Of a DNA stretch of 64,000 bases, positions 18,540-27,724 are shown one piece after another (positions within the stretch are counted from its first letter, which is position 1; each line of letters begins with the position of its first letter). The notes below the pieces were generated by a model that was not told the DNA's origin, ran no database searches, and was given only the letters and a program-made list of their open reading frames with translations. The stretch is from Anaerolineales bacterium (lineage in GTDB: Bacteria > Chloroflexota > Anaerolineae > Anaerolineales > Villigracilaceae), in assembly GCA_019187665.1 (NCBI GenBank), contig JABARH010000010.1, forward strand, positions 1 through 64,000, written 5' to 3'. The translations under genes and the position numbers were made by a program.

Positions 18540-20993
18540 TCTCCCTACTGCTGAACGACGAGGGCGGGATCGCCGAGGAGGGAATAGCCGAGGAGTACGT
18601 CGAGCAGGGACGGGTTGAGGTAGGCGAGGTTCTGCTTTGCGGAGAGGAAGGCCTGGCCGATGGTCATGGCGGGCGTGGTCAGGCGCGGGGTGAGCAGGGC
18701 GCCGAAGAGGGCTTCGCTGGAAGAGTCGACGAGAGTGGAAGCGCCGATGGATGCGGCTGCGCCGCGGTCGCCGCCGACGAGCAGAGAGTGGGCGAGGGTG
18801 TTGTTGAGCGGGTCCACATAATAGTTGTTCCAGCAGCCATACTGGACGGCGACAAAGGGCCGCCCGGCGTTGGAGAGCGAGTTGGCATGGGCGCTGTTGA
18901 AGAAGCTGCTGTAGTTCCACATGGAGGGTGCGCTGTGGCCGGTGTAGGTGACGAGCGCCGTGCCGCGGTTCATGGCGGCCAGCAGCAGAGTGCGTGCCTG
19001 GGCGGTGGAAAGATCGTCGAGATAGATATTCTCAACCGTCCAGCCGTTCGGCAGGGCGGCGACGAGGTCGTCGTTGATGGTGCGGTAGGAGACGACGCCA
19101 TCGAAGCGATCGGCGGAGAAGGTGGCGGTCAGGCCGTAATCCTTGCTGGCATAGGCAAGCGTCTTCTGGATCAGCGTCTGCAATTCGGTGCGTGTGCGGA
19201 CGGGGAAGCGGCCGAGGGCCAGGTTGGGTGCGTTATCTCCGTCGGTGTCGGCGTAGAGCGCGTCGGCTGGGGTGAAGCGTGCGATCGAGCCGATGGGGAC
19301 GTAGAGCGAGGGGATGAAGGACAGGCTGCCCGCGCCGAGGTGATCGAGATAATCGTAGGAGTCGCCGCCGACGAGCAGGACATATTGCGTGCCGAGATTG
19401 TGTTCGGCGTAGGCCAGGTATTGTCGGATGGCCTGCGGGTCGAGGGTGTGGTGCGCGTAGCGTGCATAGAGATCGTTGACATCCACCACGTTCACGGTGA
19501 AGCCCTGGGCCTGCCTGGCCTGGACGAGCGGGGCGAGATCGGCGATGAAATTGGGATGGGAGATGATCAGGTACTGTGCGGGCAGGTCCAGGTCGGAGTG
19601 GGTGGAGGCGACTTCAAAGTTGGGTGAGAGGAAGGCGCTGGCGTCGTAGACGAAATAGGTGGCGGGTCGGCCGTTGCTGGCGAAGGCGGCGTTGAAGGTG
19701 GCTCCGCTCTGGGTCAGGCGGACGCGGCCGAGGCGGGCGAGTCCGCTGGCATCGAGTCGGTAGACGACCACGTTGCGGCTGGGCAGGTTGGAGACGGTGA
19801 AATTGCCGCCGCTGGAGGAGAAGGTCAGGCGTCCGTTTTCGGCGCGCAGCATGCGCTGGTAGGAGACGGAGAAGCGGTCGAGGTTGATCACTTCGCCGAG
19901 TACGCCTGTGTCGCCGGGCAGGAGGATCTCGAGGGAATTGTTGCCTTCGAGCAGCAAGCCGCCGGGCAGGGCGACGTTGATCACATGGGCGGTCAGGCCG
20001 TCGAAGAGTTCATCGGCAACGGGCGTGCCGTTGATCTTCACGATGACGTGATGATCGGAAGCCTGCGGCCAGTCGGTGACGCCCCACAGGGTGAGTTGCA
20101 GGCTGGCCGGGTTGGCCGGGTTGGCGAGGCCGGAGACGGTGAAGGGGAAGGCCCAGGATTCTGGGGAGGTGTCCACCTGCATGAGGGTGTCGTACCAGGG
20201 GTCGTTGCCGGGGGCATAGTTGGCGTAGGCCTTCTGGTTGTGAACGTTGAGGGTTTCGGTGTAGGAGGTGAGCGGTGCGGTGCGCGAGATCGAGCTGCGC
20301 AGGGGAATGCGCGCGGGCGGAGTGTTGGAGACCTCCAGGGTGTAGACGTTGGTGCGGGTGTAGAGCGTGTCGAGCGCTTCGCCGTAGAACTCGAGGTACG
20401 CGCCGGGGCCGAAGGTGCCGCGTCCGTTGACGGTAATCGGGATGCGCTGTCCGTTGTTGAGCAGGTGCAGGCGCGTGAGGGGTGTGCCGCGCAAGTCGAG
20501 TCCGGCGTCCAGCAGCATTTCGTAGGTGAGGCGGTAGAGGCCGCTCTGGTCCACCTGGATCAGCAGGGTGGAGGGAGAGGCGGGGGCCGCGGTGAGATCG
20601 GGGAGGAGGCGCGCCTGGCGTGCGTTGTCGGCGCGCAGGTGTTCACTGGCGATGGCGGCCCAGTCCATGCGTTCCGCGTCGATGCGTGAGCCGATTGGCT
20701 CTGCGAGTTGGAAGGGGCCGTGGCGTCTGGCGCTTCCGTCAATGGCGAGGTCTTCGATGTAGAAGGTGTCGGCGTTGCTGCGGGCCGCGAAGGAGTAGTC
20801 GAGGCGGCGGAGCGAGTCGACGGCCTGGGAGGGGATCAGTTGTGCGTTCAGCCGGACGAGCGTGCCGTTGTCTGCGGCGTACAGGTTGAAGCCCAGGTTG
20901 CCGCTTTCGGTGGCGGTGGACCATTCAAAGTTCACCGTCTCGCCGCTGCGCTGCGCGAGGAAGTAGGACAGGGTCACCGGGGTCGGTACGCCG
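18540..20993 (-). repeat. 2,454-bp direct repeat, copy 1 (C25 module)
   Basis: The sequence appears identical to 25271-27724 (offset 6,731). It begins 5 bp beyond the stop codon of the peptidase gene and ends exactly where the two host proteins diverge (NGVPTP versus GGVPTP). All reading frames translate identically across both copies. Confidence 0.9.
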
Positions 20994-22555
20994 TTGTTGC
21001 CAGCCAGATAGTCGCTAAAACTGGTGAAGCCTGTGCCCGTGACTGTGGTAGAAGTGGATGAGGCGGAGCCGGGGTTGGTCCACCCGGCGGAATATTTTTG
21101 CAGCGCCAGACTGCCTATCGAAGGCGAGCCGACAAGGTCGCCCGGATTGACGAAGGTGAATGTGGCGTTGTAACTGGTGAAGGTCAGGCCGGAAGGAGTG
21201 AGAGTCCAATAGCGTCCGATGTAATCGTCGCTGCTGATGCCGCTATCCATGTAATTTGGATGCTGGCCGTCGGTGGTGGAGCCGGTCAGTGTGCCACTGC
21301 CGGAAAGCCCGCTGAAGGTGAGGCTGATCGGCGCGTAGTTGGACGCTCCACCCACTTCGAAGGTCAGCGAGGAGGGCGAGCCGCTGACGATGGTTTTACG
21401 GAGATTGCCTTTTACATATTTTCCCGCGCCTGCGCCGGTCACCGATCCGCTGTCTCCGAGGATGAGTGCGTTTGCGCCGGTGGTGATCTTTCCGCTGGTA
21501 AAGGCCAACGTGCCATTGACAGTCTGATTGACGCCGAGGGCGGCGCCGCTGGAATTGCTGATGTTCAGGCTGTTGAACGTGGTGGACGCGCTGCCGCCAA
21601 TGTTCTGCGCGGAGGAGCCGTTCAAGACAACCTCGCCGCTGCGCGCGTTGAATGTTCCGCCATTATTTTCCCAATCGCCGGAAAGACGAATGGTTGCCGC
21701 GCCGCTTCCGCCGTTCCCGGCGTCCAGCGTGCCGCCGCTTAACAAATACAGGTCCCCTCCAATATTGATGATCGGATTCGCCGAGCTGTTGGTCGCGTTG
21801 AGCAGGCTGTCGTCCACCGTCAAGTTTCCGCCCACAGTCAATGTCAATGCGGTCGCGCCGGTCAGGCGAACCGAGCCAGCGCCGGTTGACAGGAATTTTA
21901 ATTCGCCGTTGACGTTTCGTAAATTACCGGAGAGGTTGATGTTCCTTGTTTGGCTGGGGCAATTCCAGGTGAAATTGCTGAAGGTTTGAACCAGCCCGCT
22001 CGGGTAACTTGAGTTGTCTGTGTATCCGACAATTTCCACAGTCGAGCCTGTGTTCCATGTCGCGGTTGGGATCGCGCCGTTCGTGGTGGTATGGTTTAAG
22101 CGGTAGATGCTTCCATTGTTGAACACGACCGTTCCTGTGGTGGTGATCGTCCCCGCGTTGAGGATCGCGCCGTTTGCCGTCAGGTCTGTGCCGCTTCCGT
22201 TGGCGATGGTCCACGTGACGCTGTCGTTGACCGTCGCCTGCCCGCCGGAGTCAATCGTGGTTTCATCTGCGGAGAGCGCGCCGGTGATGGTGACAACATG
22301 CCCGTTCCGGATCTGAATGGAACCGTTTGTGTTCGTGGGCCAGCATCCGGCTGGGTTCCAGTTTGTTCCGCCGTCGGTTGAAACCTCCCAGGTCGCGTTA
22401 TCCTCCCATGTGCCGCTCGAGGCGGAGCGATAGATGTTTGCATCCGCTGAACATGCGCTTGCCATCGCGGCCTGCGGCGGCAGAAGCAGAGCCAGTCCCA
22501 ATGCCAGCAAAACAGCCTTCCAAAAAATTGGTCCGGTTTTGTGCATTCGAAACAT
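18545..22555 (-). CDS. Large secreted protein with C-terminal C25 (gingipain-like) peptidase domain
   Basis: A 1,336-residue exported protein. ATG 22555 is chosen because ggagg lies 5 nt upstream; it gives a signal peptide rich in Leu/Ala ending near ASA (~34). Residues ~35-515 are a Gly/Thr/Asn-rich beta-solenoid-like region. From ~521 the sequence is shared with the protein at 25276-33000. It contains a linker, beta domains, and then a C25-type caspase-fold peptidase with catalytic His1207 (TYTGHSAPSMW) and Cys1241 (VQYGCWNNYY). It ends with the family-typical LLGDPALVVQQ. No LPXTG or transmembrane anchor is visible. It lies between the cyclase and kinase genes of the RiPP locus. Substrate is unknown; the catalytic pair being intact suggests an active protease. 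Confidence 0.85.
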   Translation of the reverse strand: MFRMHKTGPIFWKAVLLALGLALLLPPQAAMASACSADANIYRSASSGTWEDNATWEVSTDGGTNWNPAGCWPTNTNGSIQIRNGHVVTITGALSADETTIDSGGQATVNDSVTWTIANGSGTDLTANGAILNAGTITTTGTVVFNNGSIYRLNHTTTNGAIPTATWNTGSTVEIVGYTDNSSYPSGLVQTFSNFTWNCPSQTRNINLSGNLRNVNGELKFLSTGAGSVRLTGATALTLTVGGNLTVDDSLLNATNSSANPIINIGGDLYLLSGGTLDAGNGGSGAATIRLSGDWENNGGTFNARSGEVVLNGSSAQNIGGSASTTFNSLNISNSSGAALGVNQTVNGTLAFTSGKITTGANALILGDSGSVTGAGAGKYVKGNLRKTIVSGSPSSLTFEVGGASNYAPISLTFSGLSGSGTLTGSTTDGQHPNYMDSGISSDDYIGRYWTLTPSGLTFTSYNATFTFVNPGDLVGSPSIGSLALQKYSAGWTNPGSASSTSTTVTGTGFTSFSDYLAGNNGVPTPVTLSYFLAQRSGETVNFEWSTATESGNLGFNLYAADNGTLVRLNAQLIPSQAVDSLRRLDYSFAARSNADTFYIEDLAIDGSARRHGPFQLAEPIGSRIDAERMDWAAIASEHLRADNARQARLLPDLTAAPASPSTLLIQVDQSGLYRLTYEMLLDAGLDLRGTPLTRLHLLNNGQRIPITVNGRGTFGPGAYLEFYGEALDTLYTRTNVYTLEVSNTPPARIPLRSSISRTAPLTSYTETLNVHNQKAYANYAPGNDPWYDTLMQVDTSPESWAFPFTVSGLANPANPASLQLTLWGVTDWPQASDHHVIVKINGTPVADELFDGLTAHVINVALPGGLLLEGNNSLEILLPGDTGVLGEVINLDRFSVSYQRMLRAENGRLTFSSSGGNFTVSNLPSRNVVVYRLDASGLARLGRVRLTQSGATFNAAFASNGRPATYFVYDASAFLSPNFEVASTHSDLDLPAQYLIISHPNFIADLAPLVQARQAQGFTVNVVDVNDLYARYAHHTLDPQAIRQYLAYAEHNLGTQYVLLVGGDSYDYLDHLGAGSLSFIPSLYVPIGSIARFTPADALYADTDGDNAPNLALGRFPVRTRTELQTLIQKTLAYASKDYGLTATFSADRFDGVVSYRTINDDLVAALPNGWTVENIYLDDLSTAQARTLLLAAMNRGTALVTYTGHSAPSMWNYSSFFNSAHANSLSNAGRPFVAVQYGCWNNYYVDPLNNTLAHSLLVGGDRGAAASIGASTLVDSSSEALFGALLTPRLTTPAMTIGQAFLSAKQNLAYLNPSLLDVLLGYSLLGDPALVVQQ

Positions 22556-22767
22556 ATCAGCCTCCACCATTCGACGCGAAAGGGCGAAACGATTCTTGTT
22601 CGGCGGAGTATACTCCTCCGCCCATGAAGCAGCAAGACATCGAATCAGATGATGGCACGCGTAACTTTCAATCTGCCCCGCCGGGCGCGCGCCTTTTACG
22701 CTCAGAAAATGCGATACCAGGCAGCATTCGTTCCCGGGCGCTGGATGAAGCAAAAGCCCTGTGAATG

Positions 22768-24603
22768 TTACGTGGAATGGCGGCGCAGCCAGTGTTCGAA
22801 CGAAACGCACAACCATACCACCACGGCCGAAGGACCGCCGTTGCGGGGAATCATTTCCTTTCCGAGGTAATTCCACAGCCAGTCATCGCGAACATAATTG
22901 CGCCAGGCGGCCTGCGGGTTCTCAAAAATCGGTCGCAGGGTTTTTCGTTCCGCGTCCCAGCCCTGCAAAAACAGCGGCGTCAAAAATGTGGATTGCGAGC
23001 GCTCAAGCACCGGGCGCGGCAGGATATCCTGCATGGCCGCGCGTAAAATGTATTTATAAAACCCGAGGTTGTACAGTTGGTAGGCCGGAATCGAAAGCGC
23101 GAATTCGATCAGGCGGCGGTCGCGATAGGGATGCCGCAGCTCGATCCCATTTCGATTCGCCGCGCCGATCTCGTCGGTGGAGGCCTGCGAAGCCTGAATG
23201 TCGAGGAGGCGCGATTTGCGATCGAACCCGGAGGCGGTCAAATCCTGTCCGGGTTGCAGGTGCGCCGCCGCCTCGCTTCGCAGCCACGCGGGGGCCGGGG
23301 TGGCGCGTCGCAGGCGTTTGCCTGCGGGCAGGCGGTCCACCAATCGCCGAATGATTCGCCGCGTGTAGTCCGCGTTCAGCGCCCGTCGCCAGCCGTAATA
23401 ATCCACATGACGTTTCCATTCGCGCGCGGCCTGTCTCCAGCGCCCGTCGCTGACAAGGTCGAACAGCCAGTCCTCCGCGTCGAGATACAGGTCGTCTCCG
23501 AAGACGCCGGGCAGGAGGATGCGCAGTCCCTCGCGGCTGGCGCGTTGATAGGCGCGCTCCTTCAACAGGCGGTACATGTTGCCTTCCGGGTGGTTGGGGT
23601 CGTGCGGCCAGCGATCCATGTCGCGAAACGGCGCGGCGTCATCGCAGGGAATGTAAATTGAGCGGAGTTCCCAGCGATCGGCAATGGACTGGATGAAGAC
23701 TCGTTCATCGCAGATGGTTAGTTGATCGAACACATACGAGATGGCGGTTAACGGCGTCGGCGCGATCATTTGTGCGGCAATGCAGGCCAGCGATCCTGAG
23801 TCCAGCCCGCCGCTCAGCAAGATCCCGGCCGGTGTCGTGGCGCGCAGCCGTACGCGAACGGCCTCCTCCAGCAGGGCGCGAAACTGTCCGGCGTACTCGC
23901 GATCCGTCTGACCGCGCAGGCGATGCGATGGATCGGGATTCCAATAACGCCACGCGCGCCGCCCATCGGAGTTGATCCACATCCCGTGCGCTGGCGGGAG
24001 TTCGTACACGTTCCTGAACAGGGTCTGCCCGTCCGGCGCGCTGCGCAGGGCAAAGAAATGTGCGATGGCCGCTTCATTCAGGTCACGGGACGCGCTCCAT
24101 GCGCCCGCGGCCGCCCAGGGTTCGGAGGCGATGGCGGTGCAGGTCCCCTTCTCGGAATAAAACAGGGTGCGCTCGCCCAACGCGTCGCGCGCGCAGAACA
24201 ACGCGTTTTGCGTTTTATCCCAGATGACAAATGCAAACTCTCCGATGAAATATTCCACGCACGATCTTCCCCAGCGCGCGTAGGCGCGCAAAATCAACGC
24301 GGCATCCGAAAAGCGCGCGACATCGGTTGGGTCGAGGCCGAGCTGCGAGACCAGTTCTGCGCGATTGTCCAGCCTGGCGTCGGATACGATCTTGAACGGG
24401 AGTGAATCGTTTGCCAATGGTTGTCGTTCCCCTGACTCCTCCGGGGTGACCCAAAAATGCCAGCGGCCCAGCGCGGCGTTGCCTTCGATTGAAACATCGC
24501 GGCCGTCCGGGCCGCGATGTTTCAGTCGTTCCATGGCGCGCCCGAACGATTCCGCGTTCAGCGGCTGGGTGGATGTTTCAAAGAAAACAACAAATGCGCT
24601 CAT
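22768..24603 (-). CDS. Asparagine-synthetase-like lasso peptide cyclase (C protein)
   Basis: A 611-residue AsnB-like protein. The N-terminal glutaminase-type domain (1-~200) has Ser instead of the catalytic Cys2 (MSAFVVFF), so it should not hydrolyse glutamine. The C-terminal synthetase domain keeps the PP-loop SGGLDS (264-269) and downstream ATP-binding residues, and would activate an Asp/Glu side chain by adenylation. Vestigial glutaminase plus intact PP-loop is the pattern of lasso macrolactam synthetases (McjC-type). A lasso-type precursor gene lies 289 bp upstream on the same strand. Start 24603 follows aaaagg. An ordinary asparagine synthetase is less likely because of the missing Cys and the neighbour. 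Confidence 0.78.
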   Translation of the reverse strand: MSAFVVFFETSTQPLNAESFGRAMERLKHRGPDGRDVSIEGNAALGRWHFWVTPEESGERQPLANDSLPFKIVSDARLDNRAELVSQLGLDPTDVARFSDAALILRAYARWGRSCVEYFIGEFAFVIWDKTQNALFCARDALGERTLFYSEKGTCTAIASEPWAAAGAWSASRDLNEAAIAHFFALRSAPDGQTLFRNVYELPPAHGMWINSDGRRAWRYWNPDPSHRLRGQTDREYAGQFRALLEEAVRVRLRATTPAGILLSGGLDSGSLACIAAQMIAPTPLTAISYVFDQLTICDERVFIQSIADRWELRSIYIPCDDAAPFRDMDRWPHDPNHPEGNMYRLLKERAYQRASREGLRILLPGVFGDDLYLDAEDWLFDLVSDGRWRQAAREWKRHVDYYGWRRALNADYTRRIIRRLVDRLPAGKRLRRATPAPAWLRSEAAAHLQPGQDLTASGFDRKSRLLDIQASQASTDEIGAANRNGIELRHPYRDRRLIEFALSIPAYQLYNLGFYKYILRAAMQDILPRPVLERSQSTFLTPLFLQGWDAERKTLRPIFENPQAAWRNYVRDDWLWNYLGKEMIPRNGGPSAVVVWLCVSFEHWLRRHST

Positions 24604-24780
24604 CGCCTTTTATGAACTCATCTTGTGTAGATTGCAGGATCGCAACCTTCACGCTGCCCGCGGCACAAGACGAATCTCTTTGCCGCTGCCCATCACATTG
24701 TCCCGTCATGTACGTCAGCATGCAAGCGCGGGCGTTTGCTTCGGGAGGAGGACGCGCCGTGAATTGTGGATTTAAAACGC

Positions 24781-24806
24781 CAGGCGAGAGTTGCAACTCT
24801 CGCCTG
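24781..24806 (-). terminator. Perfect palindrome/terminator between precursor and cyclase genes
   Basis: A 26-bp perfect palindrome (caggcgagagttg and its complement), followed on the minus strand by gcgtttt. It lies ~90 bp after the precursor stop and should end most transcripts there, giving a short abundant precursor mRNA with read-through to the cyclase. Confidence 0.75.
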
Positions 24807-24892
24807 AATCGTAATTGTAAAAAACGAATCTGTTCCAGCCGTCGAACATCGCCCGGAACGAACGCTGGCGGTGAATTGACGAGACTGCGTAG

Positions 24893-25105
24893 TTAGAAAT
24901 CGTCTGGCAGCCAGAAACCATCCGGGCGAATGATATTGCCCGGAGGAAAATATGAGGTCGAGCCGCCCGAATCACCGGTGCCGAGGGAGCCTCCAAGAGT
25001 CACAGAACGCAGGTCTCCCAGATTCTCCAAAACGGGACGATGATATGGCTTAAGCAGGGAGACGCTTTCGTTATCCGCAGGCTGATTTAATTCTTGAACG
25101 AACAT
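24893..25105 (-). CDS. Predicted lasso peptide precursor
   Basis: A 70-residue peptide gene with aaggag 6-7 nt before ATG 25105. The leader (1-37) carries the lasso recognition motif YxxPxL as YHRPVL (21-26), then LGDLRSVTL with Thr36 at position -2 from the predicted cleavage site. The predicted core (38-70, 33 residues) begins GGSLGTGD. Gly38 could be joined to Asp45 to give an 8-residue ring, the same ring size and GG start as microcin J25. The tail is long, with SGGSTSYFPPG, an internal RPDGFW and terminal DDF. It is followed by a terminator and then the cyclase gene. Leader features are seen directly; ring formation is inference. Confidence 0.78.
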   Translation of the reverse strand: MFVQELNQPADNESVSLLKPYHRPVLENLGDLRSVTLGGSLGTGDSGGSTSYFPPGNIIRPDGFWLPDDF

Positions 25106-25205
25106 AAAGACTCCTTGATGAGAACGCGAAAAGATGATGAGAACGAACCGTTTGAAAATTCTGCTGAACGAACATCAAGCAAATAGATTTCCTGTTGAAG
25201 ACCTG

Positions 25206-25248
25206 CCGCTTCACACACCGGAGAAACTTGATCCGGTGTGTGAAGCGG
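25206..25248 (-). terminator. Hairpin after the giant surface-protein gene
   Basis: A perfect 17-bp inverted repeat (ccgcttcacacaccgga and its complement) with a 9-nt loop, 28 bp beyond the stop at 25276. There is no clear T-run, so it may act as a transcript-stabilising hairpin as well as a terminator. Confidence 0.55.
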
Positions 25249-25270
25249 TTGTTGCAATAATCCTCTGGAC

Positions 25271-27724
25271 TCTCCCTACTGCTGAACGACGAGGGCGGGA
25301 TCGCCGAGGAGGGAATAGCCGAGGAGTACGTCGAGCAGGGACGGGTTGAGGTAGGCGAGGTTCTGCTTTGCGGAGAGGAAGGCCTGGCCGATGGTCATGG
25401 CGGGCGTGGTCAGGCGCGGGGTGAGCAGGGCGCCGAAGAGGGCTTCGCTGGAAGAGTCGACGAGAGTGGAAGCGCCGATGGATGCGGCTGCGCCGCGGTC
25501 GCCGCCGACGAGCAGAGAGTGGGCGAGGGTGTTGTTGAGCGGGTCCACATAATAGTTGTTCCAGCAGCCATACTGGACGGCGACAAAGGGCCGCCCGGCG
25601 TTGGAGAGCGAGTTGGCATGGGCGCTGTTGAAGAAGCTGCTGTAGTTCCACATGGAGGGTGCGCTGTGGCCGGTGTAGGTGACGAGCGCCGTGCCGCGGT
25701 TCATGGCGGCCAGCAGCAGAGTGCGTGCCTGGGCGGTGGAAAGATCGTCGAGATAGATATTCTCAACCGTCCAGCCGTTCGGCAGGGCGGCGACGAGGTC
25801 GTCGTTGATGGTGCGGTAGGAGACGACGCCATCGAAGCGATCGGCGGAGAAGGTGGCGGTCAGGCCGTAATCCTTGCTGGCATAGGCAAGCGTCTTCTGG
25901 ATCAGCGTCTGCAATTCGGTGCGTGTGCGGACGGGGAAGCGGCCGAGGGCCAGGTTGGGTGCGTTATCTCCGTCGGTGTCGGCGTAGAGCGCGTCGGCTG
26001 GGGTGAAGCGTGCGATCGAGCCGATGGGGACGTAGAGCGAGGGGATGAAGGACAGGCTGCCCGCGCCGAGGTGATCGAGATAATCGTAGGAGTCGCCGCC
26101 GACGAGCAGGACATATTGCGTGCCGAGATTGTGTTCGGCGTAGGCCAGGTATTGTCGGATGGCCTGCGGGTCGAGGGTGTGGTGCGCGTAGCGTGCATAG
26201 AGATCGTTGACATCCACCACGTTCACGGTGAAGCCCTGGGCCTGCCTGGCCTGGACGAGCGGGGCGAGATCGGCGATGAAATTGGGATGGGAGATGATCA
26301 GGTACTGTGCGGGCAGGTCCAGGTCGGAGTGGGTGGAGGCGACTTCAAAGTTGGGTGAGAGGAAGGCGCTGGCGTCGTAGACGAAATAGGTGGCGGGTCG
26401 GCCGTTGCTGGCGAAGGCGGCGTTGAAGGTGGCTCCGCTCTGGGTCAGGCGGACGCGGCCGAGGCGGGCGAGTCCGCTGGCATCGAGTCGGTAGACGACC
26501 ACGTTGCGGCTGGGCAGGTTGGAGACGGTGAAATTGCCGCCGCTGGAGGAGAAGGTCAGGCGTCCGTTTTCGGCGCGCAGCATGCGCTGGTAGGAGACGG
26601 AGAAGCGGTCGAGGTTGATCACTTCGCCGAGTACGCCTGTGTCGCCGGGCAGGAGGATCTCGAGGGAATTGTTGCCTTCGAGCAGCAAGCCGCCGGGCAG
26701 GGCGACGTTGATCACATGGGCGGTCAGGCCGTCGAAGAGTTCATCGGCAACGGGCGTGCCGTTGATCTTCACGATGACGTGATGATCGGAAGCCTGCGGC
26801 CAGTCGGTGACGCCCCACAGGGTGAGTTGCAGGCTGGCCGGGTTGGCCGGGTTGGCGAGGCCGGAGACGGTGAAGGGGAAGGCCCAGGATTCTGGGGAGG
26901 TGTCCACCTGCATGAGGGTGTCGTACCAGGGGTCGTTGCCGGGGGCATAGTTGGCGTAGGCCTTCTGGTTGTGAACGTTGAGGGTTTCGGTGTAGGAGGT
27001 GAGCGGTGCGGTGCGCGAGATCGAGCTGCGCAGGGGAATGCGCGCGGGCGGAGTGTTGGAGACCTCCAGGGTGTAGACGTTGGTGCGGGTGTAGAGCGTG
27101 TCGAGCGCTTCGCCGTAGAACTCGAGGTACGCGCCGGGGCCGAAGGTGCCGCGTCCGTTGACGGTAATCGGGATGCGCTGTCCGTTGTTGAGCAGGTGCA
27201 GGCGCGTGAGGGGTGTGCCGCGCAAGTCGAGTCCGGCGTCCAGCAGCATTTCGTAGGTGAGGCGGTAGAGGCCGCTCTGGTCCACCTGGATCAGCAGGGT
27301 GGAGGGAGAGGCGGGGGCCGCGGTGAGATCGGGGAGGAGGCGCGCCTGGCGTGCGTTGTCGGCGCGCAGGTGTTCACTGGCGATGGCGGCCCAGTCCATG
27401 CGTTCCGCGTCGATGCGTGAGCCGATTGGCTCTGCGAGTTGGAAGGGGCCGTGGCGTCTGGCGCTTCCGTCAATGGCGAGGTCTTCGATGTAGAAGGTGT
27501 CGGCGTTGCTGCGGGCCGCGAAGGAGTAGTCGAGGCGGCGGAGCGAGTCGACGGCCTGGGAGGGGATCAGTTGTGCGTTCAGCCGGACGAGCGTGCCGTT
27601 GTCTGCGGCGTACAGGTTGAAGCCCAGGTTGCCGCTTTCGGTGGCGGTGGACCATTCAAAGTTCACCGTCTCGCCGCTGCGCTGCGCGAGGAAGTAGGAC
27701 AGGGTCACCGGGGTCGGTACGCCG
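25271..27724 (-). repeat. 2,454-bp direct repeat, copy 2 (C25 module)
   Basis: Second copy of the repeat at 18540-20993, in the same orientation and apparently identical. Outside it the flanking sequences are unrelated. Confidence 0.9.

Noticed and set aside
18491..19627. Long plus-strand open frames opposite the C25 module (also 25519-26358, 19985-20689 and 26716-27420)
   Set aside because: Low-complexity Gly/Glu/Val translations that are shadows of the duplicated peptidase module.
18545..22555. C25 peptidase as the missing lasso leader peptidase (B2)
   Set aside because: It has a clear export signal, while leader removal is cytoplasmic; B2 enzymes are transglutaminase-like, not caspase-fold.
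22768..24603. Housekeeping asparagine synthetase asnB
   Set aside because: The catalytic Cys2 is absent and a lasso-type precursor lies directly upstream.
24578..24796. Possible extra small gene between the precursor and cyclase (candidate B1)
   Set aside because: The translation has no RRE-like pattern, and it runs through the terminator palindrome and the cyclase start.
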